Positions 18,116 to 26,824 of a DNA stretch of 64,000 nt are shown piece by piece; position 1 is the stretch's first letter, and each line of letters begins with the position of its first letter. This stretch comes from Stenotrophomonas sp. 364. GTDB taxonomy: Bacteria; Pseudomonadota; Gammaproteobacteria; Xanthomonadales; Xanthomonadaceae. Under the pieces are notes generated by a model. It had not been told where the DNA came from, made no database searches, and worked only from the letters and a program-made list of their open reading frames with translations. Both the position numbers and the translations under genes were made by a program. The stretch is from contig NZ_CP047135.1 of the NCBI RefSeq assembly GCF_009832905.1, positions 846,001-910,000 of the forward strand. Reading direction: 5' to 3'.

Positions 18116-18757
18116 ATGATTCGCGTCTGCCTGGTCGACGACCAAACCCTGGTGCGGCAGGGGATCCGCTCGCTGTTGGCGCTCGACGACGGGATCGAAG
18201 TGGTCGCCGAGGCCGCCGACGGCCGCCAGGCGGTCGAGGTGGTCCCGCAGATCCGTCCGGACGTGGTGCTGATGGACATGCGCATGCCGGTGATGTCCGG
18301 GCTGGAGGCGTTGCAGATGCTGTCCCGGCTGGGCCAGCTGCCGCCGACCATCATCCTGACCACCTTCGACGACGACCAGCTGGTGCTGGCCGGGCTCAAG
18401 GCCGGTGCCAAGGGCTACCTGCTCAAGGACGTCACCCTGGAACAGCTGGTGGGCGCGATCCGCACCGTGGCCGATGGCGGTTCGCTGGTGCAGCCGGCGG
18501 TGACCCAGCGGCTGCTGTCCGGGCTGGAGCACATGCGCAATGAATTCGTCAGCCTGGACCGGCCCGACCCGCTGACCGACCGCGAGACCGAGATCCTGCG
18601 GCTGATGGCCAGCGGCTTCTCCAACAAGGAGATCGCCAATTCCCTGGGCGTGGCCGAGGGCACGATCAAGAACCACGTGTCCAACATCCTGTCCAAGCTG
18701 GGCGTCCGTGACCGCACCCGCGCGGTATTGAAGGCCTTCGAGCTGCAGCTGGTCTGA
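18116..18757 (+). CDS. LuxR/NarL-type response regulator (DesR-like)
   Basis: This 213-residue regulator has a receiver domain (residues about 2-118, phosphoacceptor Asp54 in VLMDMRMP, acidic pair DD8-9) and a LuxR helix-turn-helix (LTDRETEILRLMASGFSNKE, about residues 147-166, ending near 205). The start at 18116 has GGAG 7 nt upstream; the ATG at 18101 overlaps the kinase stop but has no such spacing. It is the cognate partner of the kinase at 16914. Targets are unknown. Confidence 0.9.
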   Translation: MIRVCLVDDQTLVRQGIRSLLALDDGIEVVAEAADGRQAVEVVPQIRPDVVLMDMRMPVMSGLEALQMLSRLGQLPPTIILTTFDDDQLVLAGLKAGAKGYLLKDVTLEQLVGAIRTVADGGSLVQPAVTQRLLSGLEHMRNEFVSLDRPDPLTDRETEILRLMASGFSNKEIANSLGVAEGTIKNHVSNILSKLGVRDRTRAVLKAFELQLV

Positions 18758-19072
18758 GACCGCGCCAGGGCCACCGGCGCGCCATGGCCGGTGGTCTTTG
18801 TGCAATATCCTGAATATGCGCCGGATCCCTTGTGCCACAAGGGCTGTGCCCCGGAAAACGACCCGTCCGGCCGAATCCGGCAAAGAAATATTCCCGAACC
18901 GCTACGTGCTGACACGCGCGATACGTTATCGTTCCGCTCCTTGTCTATGCAAAACCGCTGCCGGCATGGAAACCGGTGCGCCAATCCTGATCTACAACAC
19001 CCGCGAAGCCTGCTAGGATTGGCGCTTCGCTTCAATCAACCCGGCCGTGGGATCGGCCCCGGAGACTTCTGA
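18758..19072. other. gene-free stretch with weak terminator
   Basis: A GC-rich hairpin (CCACCGGC 18771-18778 with GCCGGTGG 18787-18794, then TCTTT) may end the two-component transcript. A second small hairpin, CCCTTGTGCCACAAGGG, lies near 18827-18843. The remainder must hold the promoter of the SRPBCC gene; I see no supported gene. Confidence 0.5.
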
Positions 19073-20152
19073 ATGACCCGTATTATCGAGTTCCTGATCG
19101 CCTTGGGGATCGTGGCTGGCCTGTTCGTCATCATTGGCGTATGTCTGCCGGGCGAGCGCCATATTTCCGAAAGCATCGAGACCAACCGCAAGATGACGAT
19201 CGTGTTCGACACGGTCAACAGCCTGCGCCGCTTCAAGGACTGGAACCCGCTCTTGCTGCGCGATCCCGCCGTTGAACTGAAGCTCTCCGGCCCCGCTGCC
19301 GGCGTTGGCGCACGTCTGGATTATTCTTCCAAGGAAAGCTCGTTGGGCCAGGGCAGCTGGGAGATCACCGAGTCGGAGAAGAACAAGCTGGTGTCCATCG
19401 CCATCGAGGACCCGACCAAGGGCCACGACAAGAAGACCAGCTTCACCCTGGAGCCGACCGGCAAGGGCGGCCGCAACGTCAAGATCACCCAGGACTACAG
19501 CATCAAGTACGGCTTCAACCTGTTTGGTCGTTACGCGGGTCTGTATGTCAGCCGTCACGTTGGTGACGACCTGAAGCTGGGTCTGTCGCGCATGGCCAAC
19601 ATGCTGGCCACCGTGCCCAACATCGACTACCGCACCGCCGAAGCCCCGCTGACCGATCTGGCCATCGTGGACGTCCCGGTTGAAGACCTGCTGGTGGTCA
19701 CTGCCGGCAACGTGGACCGCGGCCAGGAAACCATCACCAAGTCCATCAAGGACAACCAGGAGTGGATCAAGCGCGTGATGGAGGCCAATGACCTCGAAGC
19801 CGCCGGTCCGTTCCGCATCATCACCACCGATTTCGGCGCCGAGAAGTACGCCTTCGACGTGGCCCAGCCGGTCAAGAAGAAGGGCACCCAGGGTGCTGCT
19901 GCCGATGCCCTGACCGTCAAGATCGACGCCGGTGCCCCGGTGAAGTACGTGCACGTGGCCCCGCACCGTTCGGCCCACGCGGCCTACACCGGCCACATGG
20001 CTGGCCTGGACATCGCCCGCAACGCCCTGCGCGCGTGGTCGGTGACCAACGGCAACGAAGTGATCGACCGTCCGTACGAGTCCTGGAAGGACGGCGTGGA
20101 CAAGTCGTTCACGCCGGAAGGCACGTACGACATCTACTGGGCCGTCAAGTAA
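19073..20152 (+). CDS. SRPBCC (polyketide cyclase-like) membrane-anchored protein
   Basis: This 359-residue protein has one N-terminal transmembrane helix (residues about 5-25) and then an SRPBCC/START-like domain (about 30-180, with the VFDTVNSLRRFKDWNPLLLR strand-helix). The C-terminal half resembles a GyrI-like small-molecule-binding module. No catalytic residues are evident; such proteins usually bind hydrophobic ligands. GGAG lies about 9 nt before the ATG. A strong terminator follows, so it is a single-gene unit. The function is unknown. Confidence 0.75.
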   Translation: MTRIIEFLIALGIVAGLFVIIGVCLPGERHISESIETNRKMTIVFDTVNSLRRFKDWNPLLLRDPAVELKLSGPAAGVGARLDYSSKESSLGQGSWEITESEKNKLVSIAIEDPTKGHDKKTSFTLEPTGKGGRNVKITQDYSIKYGFNLFGRYAGLYVSRHVGDDLKLGLSRMANMLATVPNIDYRTAEAPLTDLAIVDVPVEDLLVVTAGNVDRGQETITKSIKDNQEWIKRVMEANDLEAAGPFRIITTDFGAEKYAFDVAQPVKKKGTQGAAADALTVKIDAGAPVKYVHVAPHRSAHAAYTGHMAGLDIARNALRAWSVTNGNEVIDRPYESWKDGVDKSFTPEGTYDIYWAVK

Positions 20153-20182
20153 ACCGACGGTCACCGGATGTAACGCACGACG

Positions 20183-20217
20183 AAAAACGCGCCGCTTCCT
20201 GCGGCGCGTTTTTTTTT
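20183..20217 (+). terminator. strong rho-independent terminator
   Basis: The stem AAAAACGCGCCGC pairs with GCGGCGCGTTTTT around TTCCT and continues into a T run. Confidence 0.92.
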
Positions 20218-20253
20218 GCTCCGCCCGCGGAGCATTCCTCGAAGGATGTCCGC

Positions 20254-20625
20254 ATGCTCAACCTGGAACGACGCGCACGCAAACCCTCCCTGCTGGCCTG
20301 CTTCGGCGGCCTGCTGGCCGCCACGGCCGTGGGCCTGTCGGCCTACGCCTCGCATGGCATCGCCGATCCGCTGGCACAGTCGCACGTGACCACCGCCGCG
20401 CTCTACGCCTTCGGCCACGGCGTGGCCCTGGCGGTCCTCGGGCCCACCCAGCAGAACAGCGTGGGCAAGCTGGCGCTGTACGTGCTGCTGATCGGCACCC
20501 TGCTGTTCTCCGGCAGCCTGGTGGCCGGGGCGTTGTGGAAGCTCAGCACGCAGCTGGCTCCGGTGGGCGGCACCGCGCTGATGCTGGGCTGGCTCGCCTA
20601 CGGCCTGAACGCGCTGCGCCGCTGA
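20254..20625 (+). CDS. DUF423 (YgdD-like) small membrane protein
   Basis: This 123-residue protein has four hydrophobic helices and the DUF423 pattern: GLLAATAVGLSAYASHG, then TAALYAFGHGVAL, FSGSLVAGAL and APVGGTALMLGWL. Its function is not established. GAAGGA precedes the ATG at 20254 by 7 nt. It ends 1 bp before the glycosylase start, so the two are probably co-transcribed. Confidence 0.85.
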   Translation: MLNLERRARKPSLLACFGGLLAATAVGLSAYASHGIADPLAQSHVTTAALYAFGHGVALAVLGPTQQNSVGKLALYVLLIGTLLFSGSLVAGALWKLSTQLAPVGGTALMLGWLAYGLNALRR

Positions 20626-20626
20626 C

Positions 20627-21301
20627 ATGCCACGCTTCAGCCGCGGCTTCGACGTAAAGGAGGCGCACGCCTGGCTGAGCCGGCGGGATCGTCGCCTGGG
20701 CACGTGGATGAAACGGCTGGGGCCGATTGGTGCCCAGCCGGGCTGGGCCAAACGCTTCGACCCGGTCGATGCGCTGGCGCGCGCGATCCTGTTCCAGCAG
20801 CTTAGCGGCAAGGCGGCTTCGACCATCGTGGGGCGGGTGGAGGTGGCCATCGGCAGCCAGCGCCTGCATGCCGATACGCTCGGCCGGATCGACGATGCCG
20901 CACTGCGCGTCTGTGGGGTATCGGGCAACAAGGCGCTGGCGCTGCGCGATCTGGCCCGGCGCGAGGCCGACGGCCAGATTCCCGACCTGCGCCGGATGTC
21001 GGTGATGGGGCACGACGCGATCATCGACGCGCTGGTGCCGATCCGCGGCATCGGCCGGTGGACCGTGGAGATGATGCTGATGTTCCGCCTCGGCCGCCCG
21101 GACATCCTGCCCATCGACGACCTCGGCATCCGCAAGGGCGCCCAGCGCGTGGACAAGGCCGAGGCCATGCCCACCCCGAAGGAACTACAGGCGCGCGGCG
21201 AAAAATGGGGCCCGTACCGCACCTACGCCAGCCTGTACCTGTGGCGCATCGCCGATTTCAGCGCCGACGCCAAAGAAACAACCAACCGCTCGCAGGATTG
21301 A
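20627..21301 (+). CDS. DNA-3-methyladenine glycosylase, AlkA/HhH-GPD type
   Basis: This 224-residue enzyme has the helix-hairpin-helix IRGIGRWTVEMMLMF (about residues 143-157) followed by the HhH-GPD catalytic aspartate in LPIDDLGI (Asp164-Asp165). Such glycosylases remove alkylated bases from DNA and start base-excision repair. It lacks the N-terminal beta domain of E. coli AlkA and the C-terminal iron-sulfur cysteines of EndoIII, so it belongs to the short bacterial 3-methyladenine glycosylase II group. It follows the DUF423 gene by 1 bp and is followed by a SMAG array. Confidence 0.88.
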   Translation: MPRFSRGFDVKEAHAWLSRRDRRLGTWMKRLGPIGAQPGWAKRFDPVDALARAILFQQLSGKAASTIVGRVEVAIGSQRLHADTLGRIDDAALRVCGVSGNKALALRDLARREADGQIPDLRRMSVMGHDAIIDALVPIRGIGRWTVEMMLMFRLGRPDILPIDDLGIRKGAQRVDKAEAMPTPKELQARGEKWGPYRTYASLYLWRIADFSADAKETTNRSQD

Positions 21302-21325
21302 TCAGCGCGTGGTGCCGGGTGCCCC

Positions 21326-21536
21326 GTAGTGCCGGGCTCTGCCCGGCAACGCAAGATCCGTAGCGCCGGGCTCTGCCCGGCAACGCAAGATCCGTAGTGC
21401 CGGGCTCTGCCCGGCAACGCACCCTCGTAGTGCCGGGCTCTGCCCGGCAACGCAAGATCCGTAGTGCCGGGCTCTGCCCGGCAATGCCCGGCAACGCCAC
21501 GCCAGCCAAAAGCAGCCGGGCAGAGCCCGGCGCTAC
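21326..21536. repeat. tandem SMAG array (five direct, one inverted)
   Basis: GTAG-ended palindromes with core GCCGGGCTCTGCCCGGC start at 21326, 21360, 21394, 21427 and 21461, separated by near-identical CAACGCAAGATCC spacers (period 33-34 bp). An inverted copy ends at 21536. They fill the gap between the convergent glycosylase and VanY genes and probably act as REP elements or a transcript barrier. Confidence 0.9.
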
Positions 21537-21575
21537 GCGGCAACGCCAGCCCAGCGCAACCGGGCGCACGAGGTT

Positions 21576-22394
21576 TCAGTCCACCGGGCTTCCAGCACGC
21601 CAGCGCCAATGCCAGGGCTCGTACACGATGCCGTGCGGGTTATCCCGCGGATAGCTCAGCTGGAAGCCGAACCGCCCGGCATTGCCCTGCAGCCACGCAA
21701 ACGCGGCGGTGTGTTCGAAACTCTCTTCGGCCGGCGGTTCGCCGGGCGTGCCGATATCCAGCGCGAAACCGCTGTGGTGTTCGCTGTAGCCGGGGGCGGC
21801 ATTGACCTGCAGGATGTCGGCCACGGCCAGTCCACGCGCGCGCTTGCGCTCGAAAATACCCAGCTGGTAGGCATGGCTGCGGTAACCGGAGATCGCATCC
21901 AGCGCCACGCCCTCGGTGGCGGCCGCCAACTGCAGGCGCTGCCAGCCGCGTGCGGCAGATCGGCGTAGCCACAGCGGCCGCCGGTAGCGATCGAACCCGG
22001 CCAGGTGCAGTTGCGCCGGTTCGGCCTCCAGCACGAGCCCGGTGGCGGCTTCGTAGCCGTCTGCATCGATGTCCAGTTGCGCCAGCCGTTGCTGCAGGCC
22101 GCTCAATGCCAGCAGTGTGCTGTCGGCCACCGCGCTGCGGCGGTGGGCCAGCGCCTGCTGGTCGAGCGCGTCGAGCGCGGCCTCCATGCCGTCTTCGCGC
22201 ATCAGGCGTGGTACCAGGGGCAGCACGCCGTGCGCGGTGGCAACGGCCAGGTAGCGGCCATCGCGCTTGCGCCGTAGTACCCAGCGCGCCTGGGCCAGCG
22301 CACGCGCGTCGGCGTTGCTGCGTGCGCGCAGCAGGCCGCCGGGCCACAGTTCGATGTCGGCGGTGTTGATCAACAGGGCAGGGGGGCGGCGCAT
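21576..22394 (-). CDS. VanY-type D-alanyl-D-alanine carboxypeptidase
   Basis: This 272-residue protein carries the M15B/VanY zinc-peptidase signatures in its C-terminal half: SGYRS, SEHHSGFALDIG (HxxxxxxD) and EPWHWRW, which supply the zinc ligands and the catalytic glutamate. The N-terminal half (about residues 1-125) is not recognisable and there is no clear signal peptide. M15 enzymes trim D-Ala-D-Ala stem peptides in peptidoglycan. It starts 9 bp after the PH-like gene in the same direction, so it is likely the last gene of the SPFH operon. Confidence 0.85.
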   Translation of the reverse strand: MRRPPALLINTADIELWPGGLLRARSNADARALAQARWVLRRKRDGRYLAVATAHGVLPLVPRLMREDGMEAALDALDQQALAHRRSAVADSTLLALSGLQQRLAQLDIDADGYEAATGLVLEAEPAQLHLAGFDRYRRPLWLRRSAARGWQRLQLAAATEGVALDAISGYRSHAYQLGIFERKRARGLAVADILQVNAAPGYSEHHSGFALDIGTPGEPPAEESFEHTAAFAWLQGNAGRFGFQLSYPRDNPHGIVYEPWHWRWRAGSPVD

Positions 22395-22403
22395 GCGACC
22401 AGC

Positions 22404-22958
22404 TTAGTGCGTGCGCCCGGGCGCGGCCAGCGCCTGCAGGGCAGCCAGCAGCTCGCGGGGTTTTTCCGGGCTGAGCACCAGCACGCTGCCATCGCGCAGC
22501 GGCAGATACAGCACGCGGCTGGCATCGGTGAGCAGGCAGAACGCCTTGCGCCGGTCACGCATGCGGTAGTGCCCGGACAGGAAGCCGGGCATGCCGTAGC
22601 CGTTGGTCTTGATCACCGGCTTGAGGCTGCCATGCTCGGCCAGGTCCACCACCCGTGCCTGGTCCAGCTGCAGGGCGTCCACCGCCACCCGCTTGCGATA
22701 GAACGTGGACACCACCTCAAGGTCGCGACCCTGCAGCTGGATGCGGCGGCGGAAGAACGCCGCGCTGAGCACCGCGGTGAGCACCGCCAGGAACGGCAGC
22801 GTCAGCCCCAGTTCGTGCGGGGTGCGCTGGGCCGACTGCAACGTGGTGGCCACGATCAGCGCCGCCACGGCCAGCATCGGTACCCACAGCCAAAGCAGGC
22901 GCCAGACCGGGGCCGGGGCGACAGCGACGTCCTTTGCGGAAAGCGCGGGTGCGGTCAC
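22404..22958 (-). CDS. PH-domain-like membrane protein
   Basis: This 184-residue protein has two transmembrane helices (about residues 21-41 and 55-75) and then a bacterial PH-like domain (RIQLQGRDLEVVSTFYRKRV to the end). The start is GTG at 22958, with a strong AAGGAGG 6 nt upstream that lies inside the end of the DUF4177 gene; the two are separated by a single base. Bacterial PH domains are thought to sit at membranes, but the ligand is unknown. Confidence 0.75.
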   Translation of the reverse strand: MTAPALSAKDVAVAPAPVWRLLWLWVPMLAVAALIVATTLQSAQRTPHELGLTLPFLAVLTAVLSAAFFRRRIQLQGRDLEVVSTFYRKRVAVDALQLDQARVVDLAEHGSLKPVIKTNGYGMPGFLSGHYRMRDRRKAFCLLTDASRVLYLPLRDGSVLVLSPEKPRELLAALQALAAPGRTH

Positions 22959-22959
22959 C

Positions 22960-23136
22960 TCACACCTCCTTCTTGAACAGCAGCACCGCCACGCCCATCG
23001 GCTGGGTCTGCAGCACATTCACCAGTTCCCAGCCGAGCTGCCCATGACGGTTGAGTTCGGTCTGCAGGTCATCGGACTTCAGCCCGGTCCACGACGGCTT
23101 TACTTCGACAGTCAGGTAGCTCCAACGCTTACTCAT
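22960..23136 (-). CDS. DUF4177 small protein
   Basis: This 58-residue protein begins [14 protein letters not shown] and contains the DUF4177 core [18 protein letters not shown]. Its function is unknown; the family is common next to membrane-protein genes. The ATG overlaps the stop of the ribbon-helix-helix gene (ATGA), and its last codons carry the ribosome site of the next gene, so translation is likely coupled. Confidence 0.8.
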   Translation of the reverse strand: MSKRWSYLTVEVKPSWTGLKSDDLQTELNRHGQLGWELVNVLQTQPMGVAVLLFKKEV

Positions 23137-23312
23137 GGTTTGCTCTCCTTGCTTGCATCCGGTTTGGGAAGGCGCCCGGCCTTGCGCAGTGCATCGCGCA
23201 GCACGTACTCGATCTGCGCGTTGGCGCTACGCAGTTCGTCATCGGCCCAGCGCTGCAGGGCCGCGAGAATGTCGGCGTTGATGCGCAGCGGATAGGCCTT
23301 TTTCTCCGACAT
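23133..23312 (-). CDS. Arc-like ribbon-helix-helix DNA-binding protein
   Basis: This 59-residue protein begins [20 protein letters not shown], the beta-strand and first helix of an Arc/MetJ-type ribbon-helix-helix. A second helix ([20 protein letters not shown]) follows. It is the only DNA-binding protein in the five-gene operon and lies 7 bp after the SPFH gene, so it is the natural candidate to bind the palindrome at 24220-24236. That link is inference. Confidence 0.85.
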   Translation of the reverse strand: MSEKKAYPLRINADILAALQRWADDELRSANAQIEYVLRDALRKAGRLPKPDASKESKP

Positions 23313-23319
23313 CGGCGGC

Positions 23320-24189
23320 TCAGTACAACGACCCGGCGTTCACCACCGGCTGGGTGCCACGGTCCGAACACAGCACGGTGAGCAGGTTGCTGACCATGTG
23401 CGCCTTGCGCTCTTCATCCAGCTGCACCACGCCGTTCTTCTGCAACTCGGCCAGCGCCATTTCCACCATGCCCACCGCGCCGGCGACGATCCGCGTGCGC
23501 GCGGCGATCACCGCATTTGCCTGCTGGCGCTGCAACATCGCCTGCGCGATTTCCGGTGCGTAGGCCAGGTGGCTGATGCGCGCATCGATCACCTGCACAC
23601 CGGCATCGGCCAGGCGCTCGGCCAGTTCGTCCTTGAGGTGCTGGGAGATCTCGGCGGCGTGGCTGCGCAGCGACAGCTGGCCTTCCTCGTGCTGGTCATA
23701 GGGATAGCTGGTGGCCATCGCCCGCAGCGCCGATTCGGACTGGATGTGCACGAAGCTTTCGTAGTCATCCACGTTGTAGACCGCCTCGGAGGCGTCCACC
23801 ACCTGCCAGACGATCACCGCGGCGATCTCGATCGGGCTGCCGTCCAGCTCGTTGACCTTGAGCTTGCCGCTTTCGAAGTTGCGCACGCGCTGGCTGACCT
23901 TCTTCTTGCTGAAGAACGGGTTGTTCCAGCGCAGGCCGTTGTCCTTGACCGTGCCCACGTACTTGCCGAACAGGCTCAGCACCACCGCCTGGTTGGGCTG
24001 CACCGTGTACAGGCCGGTCAGGCTGAGCATGGCCACGATCGACAGCGCGACGCCGCTGAACATCAGGCCGGGCGACACCGGAACGGTGCGCGCGCCTGCG
24101 ATGAACAACCACAGGGACAGCCCCAGCAGGACCAGCACCCCGAGCAGGAACGGCAGGCCGGACAGGGAACGGGTGGGCATCTCTTTCAT
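23320..24189 (-). CDS. SPFH/band-7 domain membrane protein
   Basis: This 289-residue protein has two N-terminal hydrophobic segments (about residues 10-32 and 42-62) followed by a band-7 domain ([20 protein letters not shown] onward) and a helical C-terminus. SPFH proteins form large membrane-bound rings and organise membrane microdomains or proteases. It is the first gene of an operon with a ribbon-helix-helix regulator, DUF4177, PH-like and VanY genes. The exact role is unknown. Confidence 0.9.
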   Translation of the reverse strand: MKEMPTRSLSGLPFLLGVLVLLGLSLWLFIAGARTVPVSPGLMFSGVALSIVAMLSLTGLYTVQPNQAVVLSLFGKYVGTVKDNGLRWNNPFFSKKKVSQRVRNFESGKLKVNELDGSPIEIAAVIVWQVVDASEAVYNVDDYESFVHIQSESALRAMATSYPYDQHEEGQLSLRSHAAEISQHLKDELAERLADAGVQVIDARISHLAYAPEIAQAMLQRQQANAVIAARTRIVAGAVGMVEMALAELQKNGVVQLDEERKAHMVSNLLTVLCSDRGTQPVVNAGSLY

Positions 24190-24219
24190 GGCAGGGCGTC
24201 CTTGGTGGTTGGTTTTAAC

Positions 24220-24236
24220 GATATCAAATTGATATC
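24220..24236. promoter_or_regulatory. 17-bp perfect palindrome, probable operator of the SPFH operon
   Basis: GATATCAAATTGATATC is a perfect inverted repeat 31 bp upstream of the SPFH start. On the minus strand it sits between a TTGCAA -35-like box and a TATCGT -10-like box with a 16-bp spacer, so a bound protein would block the promoter. The operon encodes a ribbon-helix-helix protein, which suggests autoregulation. The purT gene diverges from the other side and could also be affected. Confidence 0.6.
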
Positions 24237-24312
24237 AGGTTGCAAGTGCCCCGGTTTCGCCCGCGCGGAAGCTTTAAAATGCGCTCCCACCCCTGTTGCC
24301 CGGAATACCGCC

Positions 24313-25497
24313 ATGTCCACGCTCGGCACGCCGTTGTCTCCCTCCGCCACCCGCGTCCTGCTGCTGGGCTCCGGTGAACTGGGCAAGGAGGTCGCCATCG
24401 AGCTGCAGCGCCTGGGCGTGGAGGTGATTGCCGCCGACCGCTATGCCGATGCGCCGGCCATGCAGGTGGCGCACCGCTCGCACGTGATCGACATGCTGGA
24501 TGCGATGGCACTGCGCGCCCTGATCGCCCTGGAGCAGCCGCACCTGGTGGTGCCGGAAATCGAAGCGATCCACACCGAAACCCTGGTCCAGCTGGAGCAG
24601 GAAAGCGGCCTGCGGGTCATCCCCACCGCGCGCGCCGCCCGCCTCACGATGGACCGCGAGGGCATCCGCCGGCTGGCCGCTGAAACCCTGGGCCTGCCCA
24701 CCTCGCCGTACCGGTTCGTGGATACCGAAGCGGAGTACCGCGCGGCGGTGGCGGCGATCGGCCTGCCGTGCGTGGTCAAACCGGTGATGTCGTCCTCGGG
24801 CAAGGGCCAGAGCACGCTGCGCAGCGAGGCCGACATCGCCCCGGCCTGGGAATACGCGCAGACCGGCGGCCGTGCCGGTGCCGGGCGCTGCATCGTGGAA
24901 GGCTTCATCGACTTCGAGTACGAAATCACCCTGCTGACCGTGCGGCATGCGGGCGGCACGTCGTTCTGCGCACCGATCGGGCACTGGCAGAAGGACGGCG
25001 ACTACCGCGAAAGCTGGCAGCCGCAACCGATGTCGCCGCGCGCGCTGGCCCGTGCCGAAGAGATCTCGCAGGCGATCACCGATGACCTCGGCGGTTGGGG
25101 CTTGTTCGGGGTGGAACTGTTCGTGAAGGGTGACGAGGTGTGGTTCAGCGAAGTGTCGCCGCGCCCGCACGACACCGGGCTGGTGACGCTGGCATCGCAG
25201 GAACTGAGCGAATTTGCCCTGCATGCACGCGCGATCCTGGGCCTGCCGATTCCGCTGATCCGGCAGAACGGTCCGTCGGCCTCGTGCGCGATGCTGGCCC
25301 ATGGCGAAGGCGTGCCATTCTTCAGCAACGTGGCCGAAGCGCTGGTGCAGCCGGATTCGGCGCTGCGCCTGTTCGGCAAGCCGAGCGTGCATGGGCACCG
25401 CCGGGTGGGCGTGACCCTGGCGCGTGGCGAAGACATCGACACCGCGCGGAAGATCGCGCGTGAGGCGGCCGAAGCGATCGGGATCGAATTGCGGTGA
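24313..25497 (+). CDS. purT: formate-dependent GAR transformylase PurT
   Basis: This 394-residue ATP-grasp enzyme makes formylglycinamide ribonucleotide from GAR, formate and ATP in purine synthesis. The N-terminal nucleotide-binding loop reads [20 protein letters not shown]. The ATP-grasp region includes [13 protein letters not shown] (about residues 153-165) and [14 protein letters not shown] near residue 282. Length matches E. coli PurT (392). The ATG at 24313 begins the conserved start; longer upstream reading in the same frame is antisense to the SPFH gene. Confidence 0.96.
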   Translation: MSTLGTPLSPSATRVLLLGSGELGKEVAIELQRLGVEVIAADRYADAPAMQVAHRSHVIDMLDAMALRALIALEQPHLVVPEIEAIHTETLVQLEQESGLRVIPTARAARLTMDREGIRRLAAETLGLPTSPYRFVDTEAEYRAAVAAIGLPCVVKPVMSSSGKGQSTLRSEADIAPAWEYAQTGGRAGAGRCIVEGFIDFEYEITLLTVRHAGGTSFCAPIGHWQKDGDYRESWQPQPMSPRALARAEEISQAITDDLGGWGLFGVELFVKGDEVWFSEVSPRPHDTGLVTLASQELSEFALHARAILGLPIPLIRQNGPSASCAMLAHGEGVPFFSNVAEALVQPDSALRLFGKPSVHGHRRVGVTLARGEDIDTARKIAREAAEAIGIELR

Positions 25498-25505
25498 TGG
25501 ACCGG

Positions 25506-25566
25506 GGGCGACGATCAACCGTCGTCGCCCACCAACCCCGACGCGACGACCAACGGTCGTCGCCTA
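25506..25566. repeat. SMAG-type palindromes, GGCGACGA variant
   Basis: Two imperfect palindromes (GGCGACGATCAACCGTCGTCGCC and GCGACGACCAACGGTCGTCGCCTAC) lie between the convergent purT and EEP genes. The second ends in CTAC, the complement of GTAG. Confidence 0.7.
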
Positions 25567-25580
25567 CCGCGGGGGAACGA

Positions 25581-26783
25581 TCAACGCACGTCCACCCACA
25601 CCAGGTGGTGGTCGCTGCCATCGGCGATCTTCGCGTCCGGGCTTTCGTTGGCCGGCCAGAAAACGCCACTGCCGATGTAGTTGAAGCCGACCGAGGGCAG
25701 GACGTAGTCCAGCCGCATCGTGCCCGACTTCGGGCCGAAATCGCCGGTCGCATGGAACGGCGCGCCCTTGCGGACGATGCCCTTCTCCGCATACGCCAGG
25801 CTGGTCTGCTCGGCGCCGACGCTGCGCGGGGTGGGGTAGCGCAGCACGCGGGGGTTTTCGATCAGTTCGACGATCGCGTCGTGGCGGCCATCGCCATCGA
25901 CCGGGTCGTTGTTGAGGTCGCCCAGGATGACAAAGCGCGCGTCCTGCGCGAGGCCGCCACACTGGCCACGGTCATCGCACAGCCACGAGGTGTCGCGGTC
26001 CTTGAGGTAGTCCTGCCACAACCGCAGCTCGTCGTGGTTGCGCGCGGCGTTGCGCTTTTCCGGACCGTCGAACACCGGCGGGGTGGGGTGGGACACCAGC
26101 GCATGCACCACGCCGTTGGGCGTGGTCACCGGGACGTCCCAATGCGACTTGGACGACAGCCGCAGCTGTGACCAGACGTGGTCGTTGTAGAAGGACTTCC
26201 CCGTGCGCGGGTCGATCGGGCGCAGCGCGCCGGGCATCGTGCTCCACTTCAGCAGCTGGAAGCTGCGCACCTTGGCCTCGTCGATCGGGTAGCGCGACAG
26301 CACCAGCATGCCGTACTGGCCCGGGTGCAGTCCGTAGCCCCAGGCGTCGTTGCCACGGGCGCGGCCATCGCCGCCGATCTGGCCGTTGTTGTCCAGGTCC
26401 AGCCCGCTCTGCACGCCGGTGTTGACCGGGGCCAGGTAGCGGTAGGCGTAGTGCAGTGGCTTGCCGCCGCCGGGCTGGGCGGTTTCCAGGTAGCGCTGCT
26501 GGAACAGGTCGGCGGCGCGGTGCGCGTCGTCGTAGTCGAACTCGTTGAGCAGCACCAGGTCCGGGCGGACCTGCTGCAGCACGGCGGCGATCTTGCGGGC
26601 GTGTTCGCTGTCGCCTTCCAGCTCGGCGATGAGCCCGCCGGTCTCGTCGCTGTAGAGCGAGGTGTTGTAGGTGGCAATCCGCAGTGGCGCGGTGGCGTCT
26701 TCCTGCATGGCGGTCTTGGCGGGGGTCTGGGCACAGGCGCTGCACAGCAGGGCCAGGGCAAGGATCAGGGGATAGGCTTTCAT
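25581..26783 (-). CDS. endonuclease/exonuclease/phosphatase-family lipoprotein
   Basis: This 400-residue protein has a lipoprotein-like signal (MKAYPLILALALLCSAC, Cys17 the probable lipidation site; the -3 residue is unusual). The EEP fold is shown by RIATYNTSLYSD, the metal-binding Glu in LLNEFDYDD, FVILGDLNNDP and the closing DHHLVWVDV. EEP enzymes cleave phosphodiesters in nucleic acids or lipids; the exported location suggests extracellular nucleic acid or phosphate ester as substrate. It follows bpt by 41 bp. Confidence 0.85.
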   Translation of the reverse strand: MKAYPLILALALLCSACAQTPAKTAMQEDATAPLRIATYNTSLYSDETGGLIAELEGDSEHARKIAAVLQQVRPDLVLLNEFDYDDAHRAADLFQQRYLETAQPGGGKPLHYAYRYLAPVNTGVQSGLDLDNNGQIGGDGRARGNDAWGYGLHPGQYGMLVLSRYPIDEAKVRSFQLLKWSTMPGALRPIDPRTGKSFYNDHVWSQLRLSSKSHWDVPVTTPNGVVHALVSHPTPPVFDGPEKRNAARNHDELRLWQDYLKDRDTSWLCDDRGQCGGLAQDARFVILGDLNNDPVDGDGRHDAIVELIENPRVLRYPTPRSVGAEQTSLAYAEKGIVRKGAPFHATGDFGPKSGTMRLDYVLPSVGFNYIGSGVFWPANESPDAKIADGSDHHLVWVDVR

Positions 26784-26824
26784 GCGCCTATTCTGCACCG
26801 GCGCGCATTGCATTGCTGGGTCAG

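Noticed and set aside
21326..21536. Regular 33-34 bp repeats as a CRISPR array
   Set aside because: The repeated part is a GTAG-ended palindrome and the 'spacers' are near-identical to each other; there are no cas genes.
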